From assembly GCA_032622095.1 (NCBI GenBank), contig CP136064.1, positions 42,991,912 to 43,055,911 on the forward strand: 64,000 nucleotides of DNA, in the 5' to 3' direction. This DNA is from Siphonodentalium dalli. Its lineage: Eukaryota; Mollusca; Scaphopoda; Gadilida; Siphonodentaliidae. The notes under the pieces are model-generated. The model was not told the DNA's origin and searched no databases. It was given only the letters and a program-made list of their open reading frames with translations. Below, in pieces: positions 22,665 through 34,021 of the stretch (the stretch's first letter is position 1; every line of letters starts with the position of its first letter). The position numbers were made by a program, and so were the translations under genes.

Positions 22665-23180
22665 AGTTACGGTTGGCCTTGGCGGTGGGTATCCTGTGAA
22701 AATATTTCCACCCGTCAAAAACCGCCACAAACAGAAAGAACAACAAAATGTAGACAGACTTTGTCCGTATACAAATAAGAAATATCGCATAAACAGTATG
22801 TTATTGTCACATTTTTGACCATTGTTATGTAAACAAAAGCATAAAAAGTAACTTTTCTGGTGTTTGTTTATATTATGATGGTAAACATAAAGAGCGTTCT
22901 TTGTTGGTGAATTCCTGATATGGAACGAATAAAGAGCGTTTTTGCCATGTGTGTGTGATTAGCCAGCAGCATTGTGTTGTTTTCTGTAACACAATCAGGC
23001 TCTTGCTTGGGTAAAATATAGTAAATCTTTATGATAACATGCTGTTTACGCGATGGTCATGGTATATATGAACGAAACTGTATGCGTTTTAATGTTTTTC
23101 TGTTTACGGTGATTGGAACAAATATGAATATTTTCGACAACTAAGGCCTCACGTGCCTTTAAGGCCACACGTGCCTTTAA
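22661..23180 (+). mobile_element. TTAA MITE family R1, copy 2
   Basis: Runs from TTAAAGTTACGGTTGGCC to GGCCTCACGTGCCTTTAA (23162). A second terminal block, ggccacacgtgcctttaa, follows immediately, so the right end is duplicated. About 500 bp, non-coding. Confidence 0.9.
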
Positions 23181-23789
23181 GTTTTTTTTAGTTTAGATCA
23201 GTCATAACTGAATTTTTGGCCCATAAATTTCGCTATTCAATCAGTTGAATGAATTAGCCCATGACATTTTCGGCCTGAATTTCTACATACAACATTTTTA
23301 AGCATGTTGGTATAGTATTGATATATATGACTCACTATCAGACTATGAGAATATGACCAAGTAGGCTAGACATAAACTCCACGATCTCATTCTCAGGAGA
23401 AGCTCCCATTTACTAATGACTACCATTGTACAAAACATGGGACTAAGTCAAGAGCATTAGTAGTTTATATTTAGTCGAACATGTTATTTATTATTCAATT
23501 ATTTGAGTTTTCAAATTCAAATACTTTATTGGATATAACCATATTTTAGCGGAATCCAATAACAAATACATAAATAGATGACATCTTGTATATAAACATT
23601 AATAAATTAAGATATCCATTGACTTAAATGTGCCTACAATTAGGCACTGCCCATAGTAGTATTTATAGGTTTTAATGTGTTGGTTAACTCATCCAAAACC
23701 AACATCGTATTAATATCTATTTGTTCGTAATATGAGTTATAATAGAGCTCTATTCTGTATCTATTCAATCATTGATTTAGCAAATTAGT
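23181..23789. other. No gene recognised; LINE 3' tail likely
   Basis: AT-rich. The part after about 23460 probably belongs to the 3' untranslated end of the minus-strand LINE remnant that follows. No motif supports a gene. Confidence 0.35.
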
Positions 23790-24240
23790 ATAGATTAATT
23801 CGAGGGCATGTTTAAGTTACGTCTATCTAGGGCGTCTTTGATGAAATTACATATTTTATTTGTTGCAGAGAAGGGTTTTGGGTTCAGTAGAGCCTGGGGT
23901 TAATATAGTCTCCCAGTTGAAATATGTCATATTTTCTTCTCAAGTCTTTATACATAGGACAGTCACAATAGTATAAAAAGTGGATTTAGTCCTCAGTTTG
24001 TTTGGTACAAAAGTTGTACAATCTGTCAGAAACGTCTTTCTTACAGATGTAGTATATCTACATCTGTATCAATATTTAGACCATTGGCACTAATCCTCGA
24101 TTTAGTTTTTATACACGGTACACTGAAATCGAAATAAAATTTACGTTTGTTTCCTGAAACCAGCCTTGACCCTTGGAATGGAAGTTGAAAAACTTGGATG
24201 CATCTTTAATATTATTAATTGTAAAAAGACACTTTTATAA
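23790..24240 (-). pseudogene. LINE ORF2 C-terminal remnant, zinc-knuckle region
   Basis: In broken frames the minus strand shows KTKSRISANGLNIDTD, then DRLYNFCTKQTED, IHFLYYCDCPMYKDLRRKY and FQLGDYIN. This order (RISA..LNI, then C..C...E..IHFL..C P.Y..LR) is the C-terminal zinc-knuckle region of non-LTR retrotransposon ORF2. Stops and frame changes make it non-functional. A 25-bp palindrome (acagatgtag...ctacatctgt, near 24045) lies inside it. Confidence 0.5.
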
Positions 24241-25368
24241 AAAAAATTTACTGAGACATTAATTAGCCTAGCCATACGGCCCCTGACGCTAGATTCTGAA
24301 CTTTTGTGGGGTGTTGGGCTGTTGGCCTAAGAAGTTACTAAGACTTAAAAGTTAAGAGTAAGAAGGCTCAGTCCGTCAGCGGCGATGTTCAAAATTAAAT
24401 TTATTTTATAATGGTTGGGTGCGTACGTCCATTAGTAAAACTTCGATCTGTTTTATTTGGCAAAAGTTGCCACCGATTTCCTTTCGAAATCTTCCACAAA
24501 TCTCTTTGCTTCCGTAATTGTCTTAACAATAATAAAAGTTCTCCCAATTATTTCAATTGTCGTTGTTGGGATAAACAAACGATATACGAGATGACGTCAC
24601 CTAGATACAGCTGAACGGAATTTCGACCAGAATCATTTTCGTCCCACCTAATTTCCAGGTATTGACTGGCCCGGTGACCAAATGACTTGACTCTGTCGGG
24701 AGCGTTACATCTCGGAGTAGTGAGTGGAGTAGACTGAGTCAGTGACGGGACTAAGACTCCTCTATTAGCATAGCCATGTTTGGTGAACTTCGGTTGAGTT
24801 CTGTAGAGGTGGCTGACATTTAGCCACATGTGGCTGACATTTAGCCACTTCTGTCGTCTGCGTCGCTACTGGGTGTGTATTCCACGGCCGTTGGTGTGTG
24901 TTAATCAACTATCCAGGCATCCAGAGCGGCGTTATAACATATCTCCCCGTGTGGGTTGTCCATGAATGATATGTGAAAAGTGATGGCCCTGTTTGATCGG
25001 TAGTAGTGGTGTCGAGCCAAATGTCTTTTCTTTGAATGTCGCCTGGCAGTGAGGGCATTGGTGTTGTGTACCCCAACATATCCTCACGTCATCTGTTGTA
25101 TTTTGTTTCTGATGTCTAGTTGTGTGTTCTGTTTTTCATGTATGTCGTTTCTTTCGTGTCCTGTCTCTTTGTATTTCGTCTTCATGACTGTTAAATGTTT
25201 GAATCTTGTAATGTTCACGACTGACTCCTCGGAGATTTACCTGGAGGTTGCTATATGCAGTGGCTAAACGGATCACCGCTTCAGATATATACCAGTCTTT
25301 GTACTGACCATAATCGAAGTGTAGTCCGAGGCGGCTGCTGGGCTGGTTGTCGATTATCTGCTTTTCAT
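24241..25368. other. No gene recognised
   Basis: Slightly GC-richer than average, but frames overlap on both strands and carry no motif. A duplicated mini-hairpin at 24809-24848 is listed separately. The end of this interval lies upstream of the gag-like ATG at 25369. Confidence 0.45.
24809..24848 (+). repeat. Tandemly duplicated 19-bp mini-hairpin
   Basis: GTGGCTGACATTTAGCCAC occurs twice, separated by AT. Each copy is itself an inverted repeat (GTGGCT/AGCCAC with a 7-base loop). Confidence 0.9.
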
Positions 25369-25402
25369 ATGGCAACCAATAACAAACAAATTATGCAATT
25401 AA
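25369..25402 (+). pseudogene. 5' fragment of a non-LTR gag-like ORF, split by LINE insertion
   Basis: ATG at 25369 opens MATNNKQIMQL, which is interrupted by the LINE at 25403 and resumes in frame at 28341-28354 as ...IMQLTDLVTAQKSLNSS. The 15-base target duplication makes the two halves overlap. Confidence 0.6.
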
Positions 25403-28307
25403 TAGGCAGATGTTAAAAAACTGGCGGCCGATTACCCTTTTGAATACATCTTACAAACTAGCCTCGTCATGTATAGCGGACAGACTAAAACGTGTACTCC
25501 CATCGATAATCAACCCTGATCAAACCGGGTTTTTATCTGGTAGATATATAGGTGACAACACCCGACTAATATACGACATAATTCACAGGACAAAACAAGA
25601 AAATAAATCTGGCCTACTACTTCTTATCGATTTTGAAAAAGCATTTGACACTGTTTCATGGTCATTTATAAGAAAATGTCTTGACCTTTTTAATTTCGGA
25701 GATTCTGTAAAGAAATGGCTATCAATTTTGTATGAGAATGCCAGCTCATCTATTCTGATTAATGGTCATATTTCTCAGAGCTTCATGCTAGGTAGAGGCT
25801 GCCGCCAGGGTGACCCAATATCACCGTATATCTTTCTCCTCTGTGCTGAAGTTTTGGCGCTGATGATACGCCAAAACAATACAATTAAAGGGATATTACT
25901 CGGTGGTTCAGAGTACAAAATAACACAATATGCGGACGACACGACGCTCATTCTTGATGGTTCTGAAAATAGTCTACGCGAATCGTACTTAACACTGGAC
26001 GAATTTGCTCGGGTATCGGGTCTGCGCATAAATCCTGAAAAGTGTCAAGCATCATGGATAGGGATAGGGTCACATACCAAAATAAGACAAGTTCTTAAGG
26101 AATTAAACCTGTCTACTGTAAACACTTTTAATTTTCTAGGGATACATTTCGACACTAATTTAACAAACATGAATATAAACTACAATTATAAACTCGAAGA
26201 TATAGAAAAGATCACAAAAATTTGGAAACACAGACTCCTGACCCCGTTAGGTAGAATAACAGTTGTCAAATCCCTTATCTTACCAAAATTGACACACCTA
26301 TTTATAACCCTCCCAAGTCCAGATAAAGCATTTTTGAAGACCATAAATACCATTCTATATAATTTCATCTGGAATTCCAAACGCGATAGAATAAACAGAA
26401 AACAATTATGTACCGAATATATGTACGGAGGTTTGAAGATGATTAATGTTGAAAACTTTGATAGCGCCATGAAAATTAGCTGGATTAGACGCTTGGTTTG
26501 CAAACAATCGAAATGGGCCTCACTATGCAATGGCAATTCTTTTTTAAAAGACCCACTATTTCTCACTTATCACCCAAATTATATTGTAAAGCAAACAGAC
26601 AAGTTCGCAAATCCATTCTGGAGAAATGTTTTCTCAGCATGGTGTAAATTTATGCGATTAAATAATTCAAATAATAGTATTATGGCCTCAACTGTATGGA
26701 ATAATCCGAAAATAAAAATCGGAGGTTCGTCGATCAACTTTAAATCGTGGAGAGATGCCGGAATATATTTTATAAATGATCTATTCCAATCAGATAATAC
26801 ATTCCATACCCCACGCACACTTTATGCAACTTTCAACATCCGCTTTGATTTCATAACAATCAACAGCATGAAGCGTCAGATTATGTCATTGGCAAGTTCT
26901 CTTAACCAACCCTTAATCCGTATACCCTACCCATGTATACCAAACAATCTCATTCCGATACTCCGTTGTGTAAAAGGCTGTCAATTATTTTATAAAATTC
27001 TATCAAATGAGAAAACCATGCCGAATGCATGTCAAAAATGGGAATCCAAATTTGGCGAGAAAATAGAAAATTGGGAAGAATATTTGAGCATGCCCTTTAA
27101 AACGACAACGGATACGAAATTACAGTGGCTCCAATTCAGAATAAACACGAATTATTAGTACCAATAAATTTCTGAAGGTGGCTAACCTTCGAGTCGACGA
27201 TTTTTGCAATCGTTGTCATAGCGTACAGGAAACCATTTCTCACATTTTCTGGGACTGTCCCCACGTCAAAACCTTTATGATAGAAATTGAAACATGGGCA
27301 AGAAACAACCAATTTCCCATTGATCTAACAAAAAAGAATATAATTATTGGTATAGATCATGAATACAAAAATTCAAAAAGTAATCTGTTCCTACTAGTGC
27401 TGAAACAATATATATATAGAACAAAATTCACGCCCTCACAACTATCACTTCGACCGTTCCTTTGTGATCTTCAATTTAGGTATGAATGCGAGAGATACAA
27501 CGCAAAATGTAACATGAACTATGAATTCGATAACCAATGGCTGACACTTCGAAATGCCTTAAAAATTAAATAATAGTGTAATTGAAAACAAGATTTTTCA
27601 GGCACAAAGTACACCCCGAGCTTAACAATGACTGGACAACACACAAAAGAAATCAATTACCTGGTACCCGAGCGGAAGACACTTATACAATATCTGTACA
27701 ATTTCAGTACACCGATCATTTTTACTTTCCAATCATATTCCCCCGAGAACGTCAATAGATATGCCGGTTTGCTTAACAATACCACAATTTTTGTTCAGCT
27801 ACAGTCCGAAACATCAAGAGAGCGTTGTGTATTTTCCCCGAGTGCTGTCGAACCAATAATTACAACAACTACAATATTTGCAATACAGTTGCAATATGTT
27901 AGATTGTCTATTTATATTGTTTTTTTTTGGTAAATTCAGAATGTAAAAATATTTAAAACTGCACATAGTGTTTGGAACTTTGATTATACAAACTTTAAAT
28001 ACTACATGTAATCAAATATTTTGAAGAAAAACAAAACAAAAAAACAAAACATTATGTTATCAGCATGGTTGTAGCCAATTTTCTGGAGAAAAAATAAATT
28101 ATACCAGCGTAGCCTAAAATTCACTTTTAACCTGAACACTCTTTGTTAAAATTATCCAAACACACTGTGTGCCTTTAAATATTTTGGAATTATATGTAAG
28201 AAAGTAGGCCAGGGCATGGTAGAGTCTCACTCTTCCAAGCCTTGGATTGAGAGAATGAATGTCTGTGAATTTGTGTCTTTCTTCCTTTGTCATTCTTTCT
28301 GCTAAAT

Positions 28308-28352
<45 letters not shown>

Positions 28353-28354
28353 AA
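25388..28354 (+). mobile_element. 5'-truncated L1/Tx1-like LINE with target-site duplication
   Basis: A non-LTR retrotransposon insertion at 25403-28339 flanked by the 15-base duplication AAATTATGCAATTAA (25388-25402 and 28340-28354). It carries the ORF2 reverse transcriptase from just before domain 1, a zinc-knuckle tail, about 730 bases of 3' UTR, AATAAA at 28305-28310 and a poly-A tail (about 28317-28340). The endonuclease domain and any ORF1 are missing, as expected of incomplete target-primed reverse transcription. The clean duplication and long A-run suggest a fairly recent insertion. Confidence 0.92.
25410..27573 (+). pseudogene. LINE ORF2 reverse transcriptase, truncated and frameshifted
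   Basis: The frame 25410-27158 begins MLKNWRPITLLNTSYKLA and contains the RT core: SGRYIGDNTRLIYDII (about residues 43-58), motif A LLLIDFEKAFDTV with Asp74, RQGDPISPYIFLL (motif B, about 132-144) and motif C QYADDTTLILDGS with Asp176/Asp177. The thumb and connector region follows (HRLLTPLGRITVVKSLILPK). A one-base frameshift near 27145-27150 moves the ending into the frame of 27178-27573, where DDFCNRCHSVQETISHIFWD gives the usual C-terminal zinc knuckle. Catalytic Asp residues are intact, but the N-terminal endonuclease is absent and the frame is broken. Motifs fit the L1/Tx1 group best; clade assignment is by eye. Confidence 0.92.
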
Positions 28355-28707
28355 CTGATCTTGTTACTGCTCAGAAGTCATTGAACAGTAGCAGAGCTGT
28401 GTTGAGATCCGGCGATATAACTGATTCTTTTGAATCAGAAATATTGGCTAAGTTAGCACTTCTTGGAGTTCAGTTATCTTTTGACCTTCAATCGGTGCGA
28501 ACATCCACCGACATTGAAGGTTGTGTGTATGAAGATGCACTTTAGTACATAAGTTCCAAATCCATTGCAATGTTTCAAATGTCAGGGGTATGTATGGTCA
28601 TGGCCAGGAACGTAAAAGTAAAGAAACCATGTGTGCACGCTGCTCTATTTCTGGTCATTATCATAAGGATTGTACAAATCTATAAAAATGTTCAAACTGC
28701 CAAGCAT
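28341..28707 (+). pseudogene. Non-LTR gag-like ORF1, middle part with zinc knuckles
   Basis: Continues the ORF opened at 25369: QLTDLVTAQKSLNSS through EILAKLALLGVQLSF to a TAG at 28543-28545. Beyond the stop the same strand reads NPLQCFKCQGY, then (frame change) GHGQERKSKETMCARCS, GHYHKDCTNL, a stop and KCSNCQA. The CFKCQGYGHG...CARC...GHYHKDC...KCSNC pattern is the tandem CCHC zinc-knuckle block of ORF1/gag-like nucleic-acid-binding proteins of non-LTR elements. One frameshift and two stops mark it as dead. It is cut at 28708 by a foldback element. Confidence 0.65.
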
Positions 28708-29205
28708 GTCAAGTGGTCCTGCTAATATGCCATGATGCTGGTGGTCCTGCTGAATTGCTGTGATGCGGGTAGGGCAAACTGATGCCGTTACGAAAAAGTA
28801 CCGTTATTTTTTCTAAAGTTGTCATTTTCGCGGTGTTTGGCTAATCCGAGCGATTTAAGAAAAAAACAGTGTGTGTATGAAACATTCAAGAACATATTTT
28901 TGAAAAATATAATAATGCCTGCGGTGGTGATTCTAAAACGACGTGAATATCCATCTTGATTATAGTCGATTTTCAGCAGCTAATACAACCAGTGTTAAAA
29001 ATATTTAGCAATAAATTTGTTTTCGAATGTTTGATACCCATAATGGTTTTTCCTGGATATGTTCATTTTATCAGAACACTGCGAAAAAGACAAATTAAAA
29101 AAATATAACGGTACTTTTTGTTAACAGCATCAGTTTTCCCTAACAGCACCATAGCAATTCAGCATGACCCAACCGCATCATAGCACATTAGCTGGACCAC
29201 TTGAC
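28708..29205. mobile_element. Foldback element F1, copy 1
   Basis: About 105-bp terminal inverted repeats (gtcaagtggtcc... and ...ggaccacttgac) contain nested repeats of 'tgctgaattgctatgatgc' and end inward with 'aaaagtaccgttat'. A second copy, in opposite orientation, starts at 63528 and runs off the window. No coding capacity. It interrupts the gag-like ORF between KCSNCQA and the downstream GGCIGSF segment. No clear target duplication. Confidence 0.8.
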
Positions 29206-29383
29206 CAGGGGTGGGTGCATTGGATCGTTCATGCCCCATATGGGACTAAGAATTCAAGATATTCAACGATGCAAAGCTGAGAAGCGTCTATCATATATAG
29301 AAGTTAAGAAAATAGTAGGTCCTCCGACATCCATTCCACAGGTCATACTCAGCTATCGTGTCTACAAAACAGTAGTATACTGA
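29206..29383 (+). pseudogene. Non-LTR gag-like ORF1, post-knuckle segment
   Basis: The plus-strand frame reads GGCIGSFMPHMG, LRIQDIQRCKAEKRLSYIE and VKKIVGPPTS. The I..IQ.I+...+LSY.E..K.V motif follows the zinc knuckles in gag-like ORF1 proteins, so this is the continuation of the ORF beyond the foldback insertion. Later sequence to about 29450 may still belong to it but is too decayed to read. Confidence 0.55.
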
Positions 29384-30546
29384 TAGCACTCAGACACAGA
29401 GTCAAACCAAACTCATCAGTTGAGCCCGATATTATTCCTGTTGCAGAACATGTAGCGTAAAGTATACAGCTTCTGTCTTTGAGACATTTCATATTAAGCA
29501 ATCGATGCAAGTTGATCCTATTGTTCCAAAAAAAAAAATCTCCAAAATCTGTCAAAACTTTTGACTCTCAGAAACAGGTTGATCTTTGAGTTTTCAAAGT
29601 TCGATACGAGAAACGGTCAACTTTGAGCGAAAGGGAAACCATGTATGATGTTGTGTGGGGAGGCTGGCGAAAGATCACCTTCTGAGTCAATCACCCGATT
29701 ATCAAGCAACATCTGTCTGAACTGTTAAAATCATTGATGCATTTGTATTACTTCTGTATGCTTTCTCGTGGAATAGACAGTCCGCGTATTAGTATAGTAA
29801 GAATTGATTTACTGTTCTATGGATATATCTGCCCTTATCTTTTTAATTACATGTGTGTACCAGAGATATCGGTATATATATCCGTCGAGACATGAACATA
29901 TTGGACGATATTTGGAAATGTTAACTAATGTTCCCGTGGGGCTTTCTTCATTAGTTAATATAACATTCCCTGATAACAAAACGAATTATACAGTGACTGC
30001 TGGCACAAAAAATTAGCACACAGTCAGACTGTAGTCTTATAAATCATGATTACATTAACTGTATAAATTTGTATATATTATCGTATTAAGAACAGTCGGT
30101 CTCACAATGTCGTCACCGACATTATTAGTTTATCATACAGCATAGATCACATAGAAATTTAGTATTTTCGTTATTTGGGTGTCAGAATATGAATATTGTT
30201 TTCAATGCTTTGACAATTGCCAACGCTTACTGACAATTATTCATTTAACTTTGGTATTTTATTGAACTAATACCACTGTAATAGTAATGTCTACATAAAA
30301 ACGACTCTGACGCGCAGATCTCTGTATACCATGCACCGGAGAGCCACCTTGATACTTTATTTCACTCAAATAATACAATCACATGTGTAACAGGAACAAT
30401 GGAAACATCACTGGTTTTTTCCAGCCAGAATGTCTAAATAAATTAATGGGAATCCATATGGTATTTATGTGCTTGTCGTCACAATTACGATCACATCTCA
30501 CAAAATGAACAGTAGGCAATTCCAACGTCGGAGTACATTTCTTAAT
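29384..30546. other. No gene recognised
   Basis: AT-rich. An imperfect inverted repeat at about 29917-29969 (atgttaactaatg opposite cattagttaatataacat) is the only structure noted. Confidence 0.45.
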
Positions 30547-30603
30547 AAACTGTATTAAGAAATATTACGAACATGTTGTTCGTAACATTTCTTAATACAG
30601 TTT
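30547..30603. repeat. Hairpin, 27-bp arms
   Basis: aactgtattaagaaatatta... pairs with ...taacatttcttaatacagtt across a TGT loop (gaacaTGTtgttc), with one mismatch. Confidence 0.9.
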
Positions 30604-32699
30604 AGGTTAGTGTTTGTTTTTATCAAGTTATCGAATTTATTGTTAAATATCTAATGTCTCTAAACCAGTTTCCATTTAGTCAATCAGATAAGTTGTTGAT
30701 TGACATGGGAATTCAAAAAGAATAGAGCAAAATACGGGAAAATTGTAGAGAAAACGTAACATCAGGCGACGAGACACCATGACACCACGCAGGCGACAAG
30801 ATTTGAGCAATAGATACGTCAAAGAGAGAGCAAGCACCTCCGCAGCATCGAAAGGTGTCCACATCGTTGTAGAAGGGTATACGCTTTTGAAAATGATCAC
30901 AATGGAAGTGACGTCAATAGATCCACTCTCTAATGGTGCCTATCGATTTACTAACATGTTTCGCAGCAAGTGACTACCTACAAATTATGAGGCAATTAGT
31001 ATGTAACCTAACTCCGATCAGGTATCATATACAAATTATCAAGTATCTTTACAAATTATTTTAATTCAAGTTGAATATTTGTCGATAAAACGCGCATTAT
31101 GAATCCGAGCAGCTAAGTGCTGTGTGCCGTTCACAAGCATGCAACCACGCCATCATGAATTTTTTGTTTTGTTTTCACAAGAACGCAAAGATGTACAGTG
31201 TAACTCAGAAAGTGAACAAAAGGTGTCGGAAAATTAATCGATTCTATGAATGAATTAATGTCAATGACGCGCTGATCAACATGACTGTTTGTGCTTTAAG
31301 TAACCCCATGAGCGTATCTAGAGATTTGATGCACAAGAAGTATTATAAAACAAATTAAAGAATAAACCGTGCCGAAACGTCCAAGTGCCGAAAACTAAGG
31401 TACCGAAACGTCCTGAAAACCAGGTGCCGAAATGTCCAGGTTCCGAAACGTCCTGCACCCGAGTCAACCACCAGATTGTCAACTTGATAAATTCATTAAA
31501 ACTCACGTCAGATTCGTTAGAGATTATACATATCTTATCAATCATCCAGTAGGCGTATTTGCCAGCTACTTCACATATTTCGATACAGGGAGCCTTGTTA
31601 AATTAAATTGTTTATATTTCCTGTTAAATATAGGTTTAATAATTTTGCTGCTCTCAAAGAAGTATTTCTAACTGTTTTGATATTCTGTTTCATATGTGTT
31701 TGCACAAAGGTCAGTTTCTTAATGGTTCTGACCCCAATCGAGCAATTTCGCTCTGATTTGGCTGTTTTTATTTGTATAGACTTGTTTCAATTTAGTCTAA
31801 TTCACGGTTACGTCTATATACAGTTATTTCACTTAGTCTTGATCTAAGTTTCTCCCAGTCGTGCCGTAAACCCTAACTAAACAAATGATAACATCTCTTT
31901 CTCACAAAGTTACGCAATGTGAGCAATTGTTGTTTCCTATGGGAGTTATTTGTCTTCGTTTTTACGTAAATCTGACATATGTCTTCCCTGAACTTTCTTA
32001 ATTGATTAAGAGGTATAAAATAAGAAGTTGTAGTCAGAGATGTAATACATTTAGCTTATGTGATTGGGAAATAGTTGTTTTATCTTTTTTTTTATTACAA
32101 ACTGCATGGGACAGGAATTGTGCCTATAATATTAAAACATCAACATTTTTGACAGCAATTTTATTTTATGATACTTTTAAGTAAGTTATTTTTGTAAAGT
32201 ATATACTTTTTGACCAAGCTGCATTGTATCGGACGTGCTAATGGAACTAAATACCTATTTCAATGCATATATGGGCGCCAATTATCATGTGTCAGGCTTA
32301 TAACTAATTATGTAGTCATGACATGACAAGATATTAAAACTGAATCAGGTCGAATCAAAATTATAATGAATCATTGGCTAACATGTGTTTTTGTATCTTT
32401 GAAGTTCTACTTCATATGTCATACAAAACACGATCTCTCGTCAGTGGCTTGATGGATTGAGCACGAGAATCGTACTTTGGTGTTTTTAGACATGCTGATC
32501 CTGATTGTAATAATAAAAAAATAAAGTCTGACTGCCTCTTGAATCTTCTTCAAATGATTGCAAATCTACAACATAACCTTTCTATTTGCAAAAACAATAT
32601 AATTCCCAGAGATAACTATTGGTGTGAAAGAAATATCGATATTACTCTCATCTTGCAACGAATGATTTCGTGAGACCCAGTTCAATAAAATGGTCTATA
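30604..32699. other. No gene recognised; short GCCGAAACGTCC array
   Basis: Mostly AT-rich DNA. At about 31368-31454 the phrase 'gtgccgaaacgtcc' repeats five times with variable spacers, a small degenerate tandem repeat. A plus-strand frame at 30779-30973 (RRRQDLSNRYVKERA) is not supported by anything else. Confidence 0.45.
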
Positions 32700-33240
32700 A
32701 CCTATGTTCTTGTTTCGAATGAACCAATTCTTTACCACATAGGATTATTTCATTTTCGCTGACACATATGCATGACGAACTATCACCAAAGTTGTAAAAG
32801 AAATTGCCTGTGTCCATGGCCAAAAATGATTTTTTTTTCCATTTATTAGCTTCAAGATATAGTTGTCACGTTGGAACTTCAGAGTGTGTGTTATTTGCTG
32901 TGGTGTAGAGTCTCCCATCTGAACACAATTTGTAATGGAAATAACAATTGGCGTTCCTAACAAGATGACATCTCAGTCTTTCCATGGATAGCCTCTGTTC
33001 CACACTTATATCAACAGGAACTGAACCACCAAGAACAGTTCCATTAGATAGGGATTCAGCCTTCTTTATTGGATGCTTCACATTGGTTAATCGATAAAAT
33101 TCATAACAAACTCTGGTATATTTGATGTGCAGCAAATGAGTGACGTTTCCTCCTTACAGCAAACCACCCTTGAATATCAACATGTTGAGTTCCATGTAGA
33201 ACAGAGAGAAGCCACCCATTGTCATCCTCGATATGTTTCA
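32700..33240 (-). pseudogene. Coding-like remnant, unidentified
   Basis: Across a frame change near 33125 the minus strand reads EDDNGWLLSVLHGTQHVDIQ and FAVRRKRHSFAAHQIYQ, then HPIKKAESLSNGTVLGGSV, SVEQRLSMERLRCHLVRNAN and HYKLCSDGRLYTT, and perhaps DTGNFFYNFGDSSSC in a third frame. The composition looks like real protein, but I cannot name a family. Multiple frame changes suggest a decayed gene or transposon fragment. Confidence 0.3.
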
Positions 33241-33622
33241 GCAGTATCACACACATGCGTCGGTAGATCACATGTATACGTTACGTATTCCGTACCATAA
33301 AAGGACTCCAACTCAACCACAAACAAGGTTACGCATAAATATAATAGGCTTCACAAGCAACTCGATTCCATTAACCAACAGAAGCCAGTGTTTGAAGATT
33401 TTGTTTAAGGAAATATTTTAGAACGATTGGTGAGTAATAAAAGATGAAGGCTCTCCGCTCTTTCGCCTTCCGGAATTTACGCGATTTGCAATCGACAAAC
33501 CTCTTCTGGAGCCTTAATTCCTGTCAACAGTGTAAAAACTTCCGCTGTCTTCCTCCCAAGATCTCCCAAGGTAGAATTCTTTCTCATGAGAACTACTGTC
33601 GAACAATAGTTCAGCTGTTTGT

Positions 33623-34021
33623 TTAACCCTTAACCCAACAAACCGACCAAAACCGGCCAAATAAAGCTTCAACAGCCTAAAATATCTTCGGTCTGTCTCA
33701 ATAGAACCATACAAATATGGATAGCATTGGAACCGGCTCCTTGACCACATTGTGATAGTTACAGTTAGCCCTGTGCCAATGAATTCTCTTATATATGCGA
33801 GTCGACCATAGGTCGCCTCGCATATATAAGAGAATGCATTGGCCTAAAAAAAATCTATTTTTAACACTTTTTACCATTTTTTCTTACATTCTTTAACAAT
33901 TTTATAATTTTTAATGTGTTAAGCCAATGCATTCTCTTATATATGCGAGGCGACCTATGGTCGACTCGCATATATAAGAGAATGCGTTGGCACAGGGCCC
34001 TTCTGTTGGGTAAAGGGTTAA
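33623..34021. mobile_element. TTAA element carrying a P1 double hairpin, copy A
   Basis: Ends TTAACCCTTAACCCAACA and TGTTGGGTAAAGGGTTAA, i.e. TTAA plus a CCCTT terminus as in piggyBac-type elements. The left 140 bases (ggccaaataaagcttcaaca, tcttcggtctgtctcaa) are shared with 47159-47546. Inside lies the P1 unit: two hairpins (33776-33842 and 33924-33990) around an 81-bp A/T-rich spacer. Confidence 0.88.
33776..33990. repeat. P1 palindrome-of-palindromes, short form
   Basis: Each hairpin pairs ccaatgcattctcttatata... with ...tatataagagaatgcattgg around a loop of about 15 bases. The first loop (gtcgaccataggtcgc) is the reverse complement of the second (gcgacctatggtcgac), so the whole unit is also an inverted repeat. 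Confidence 0.92.
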
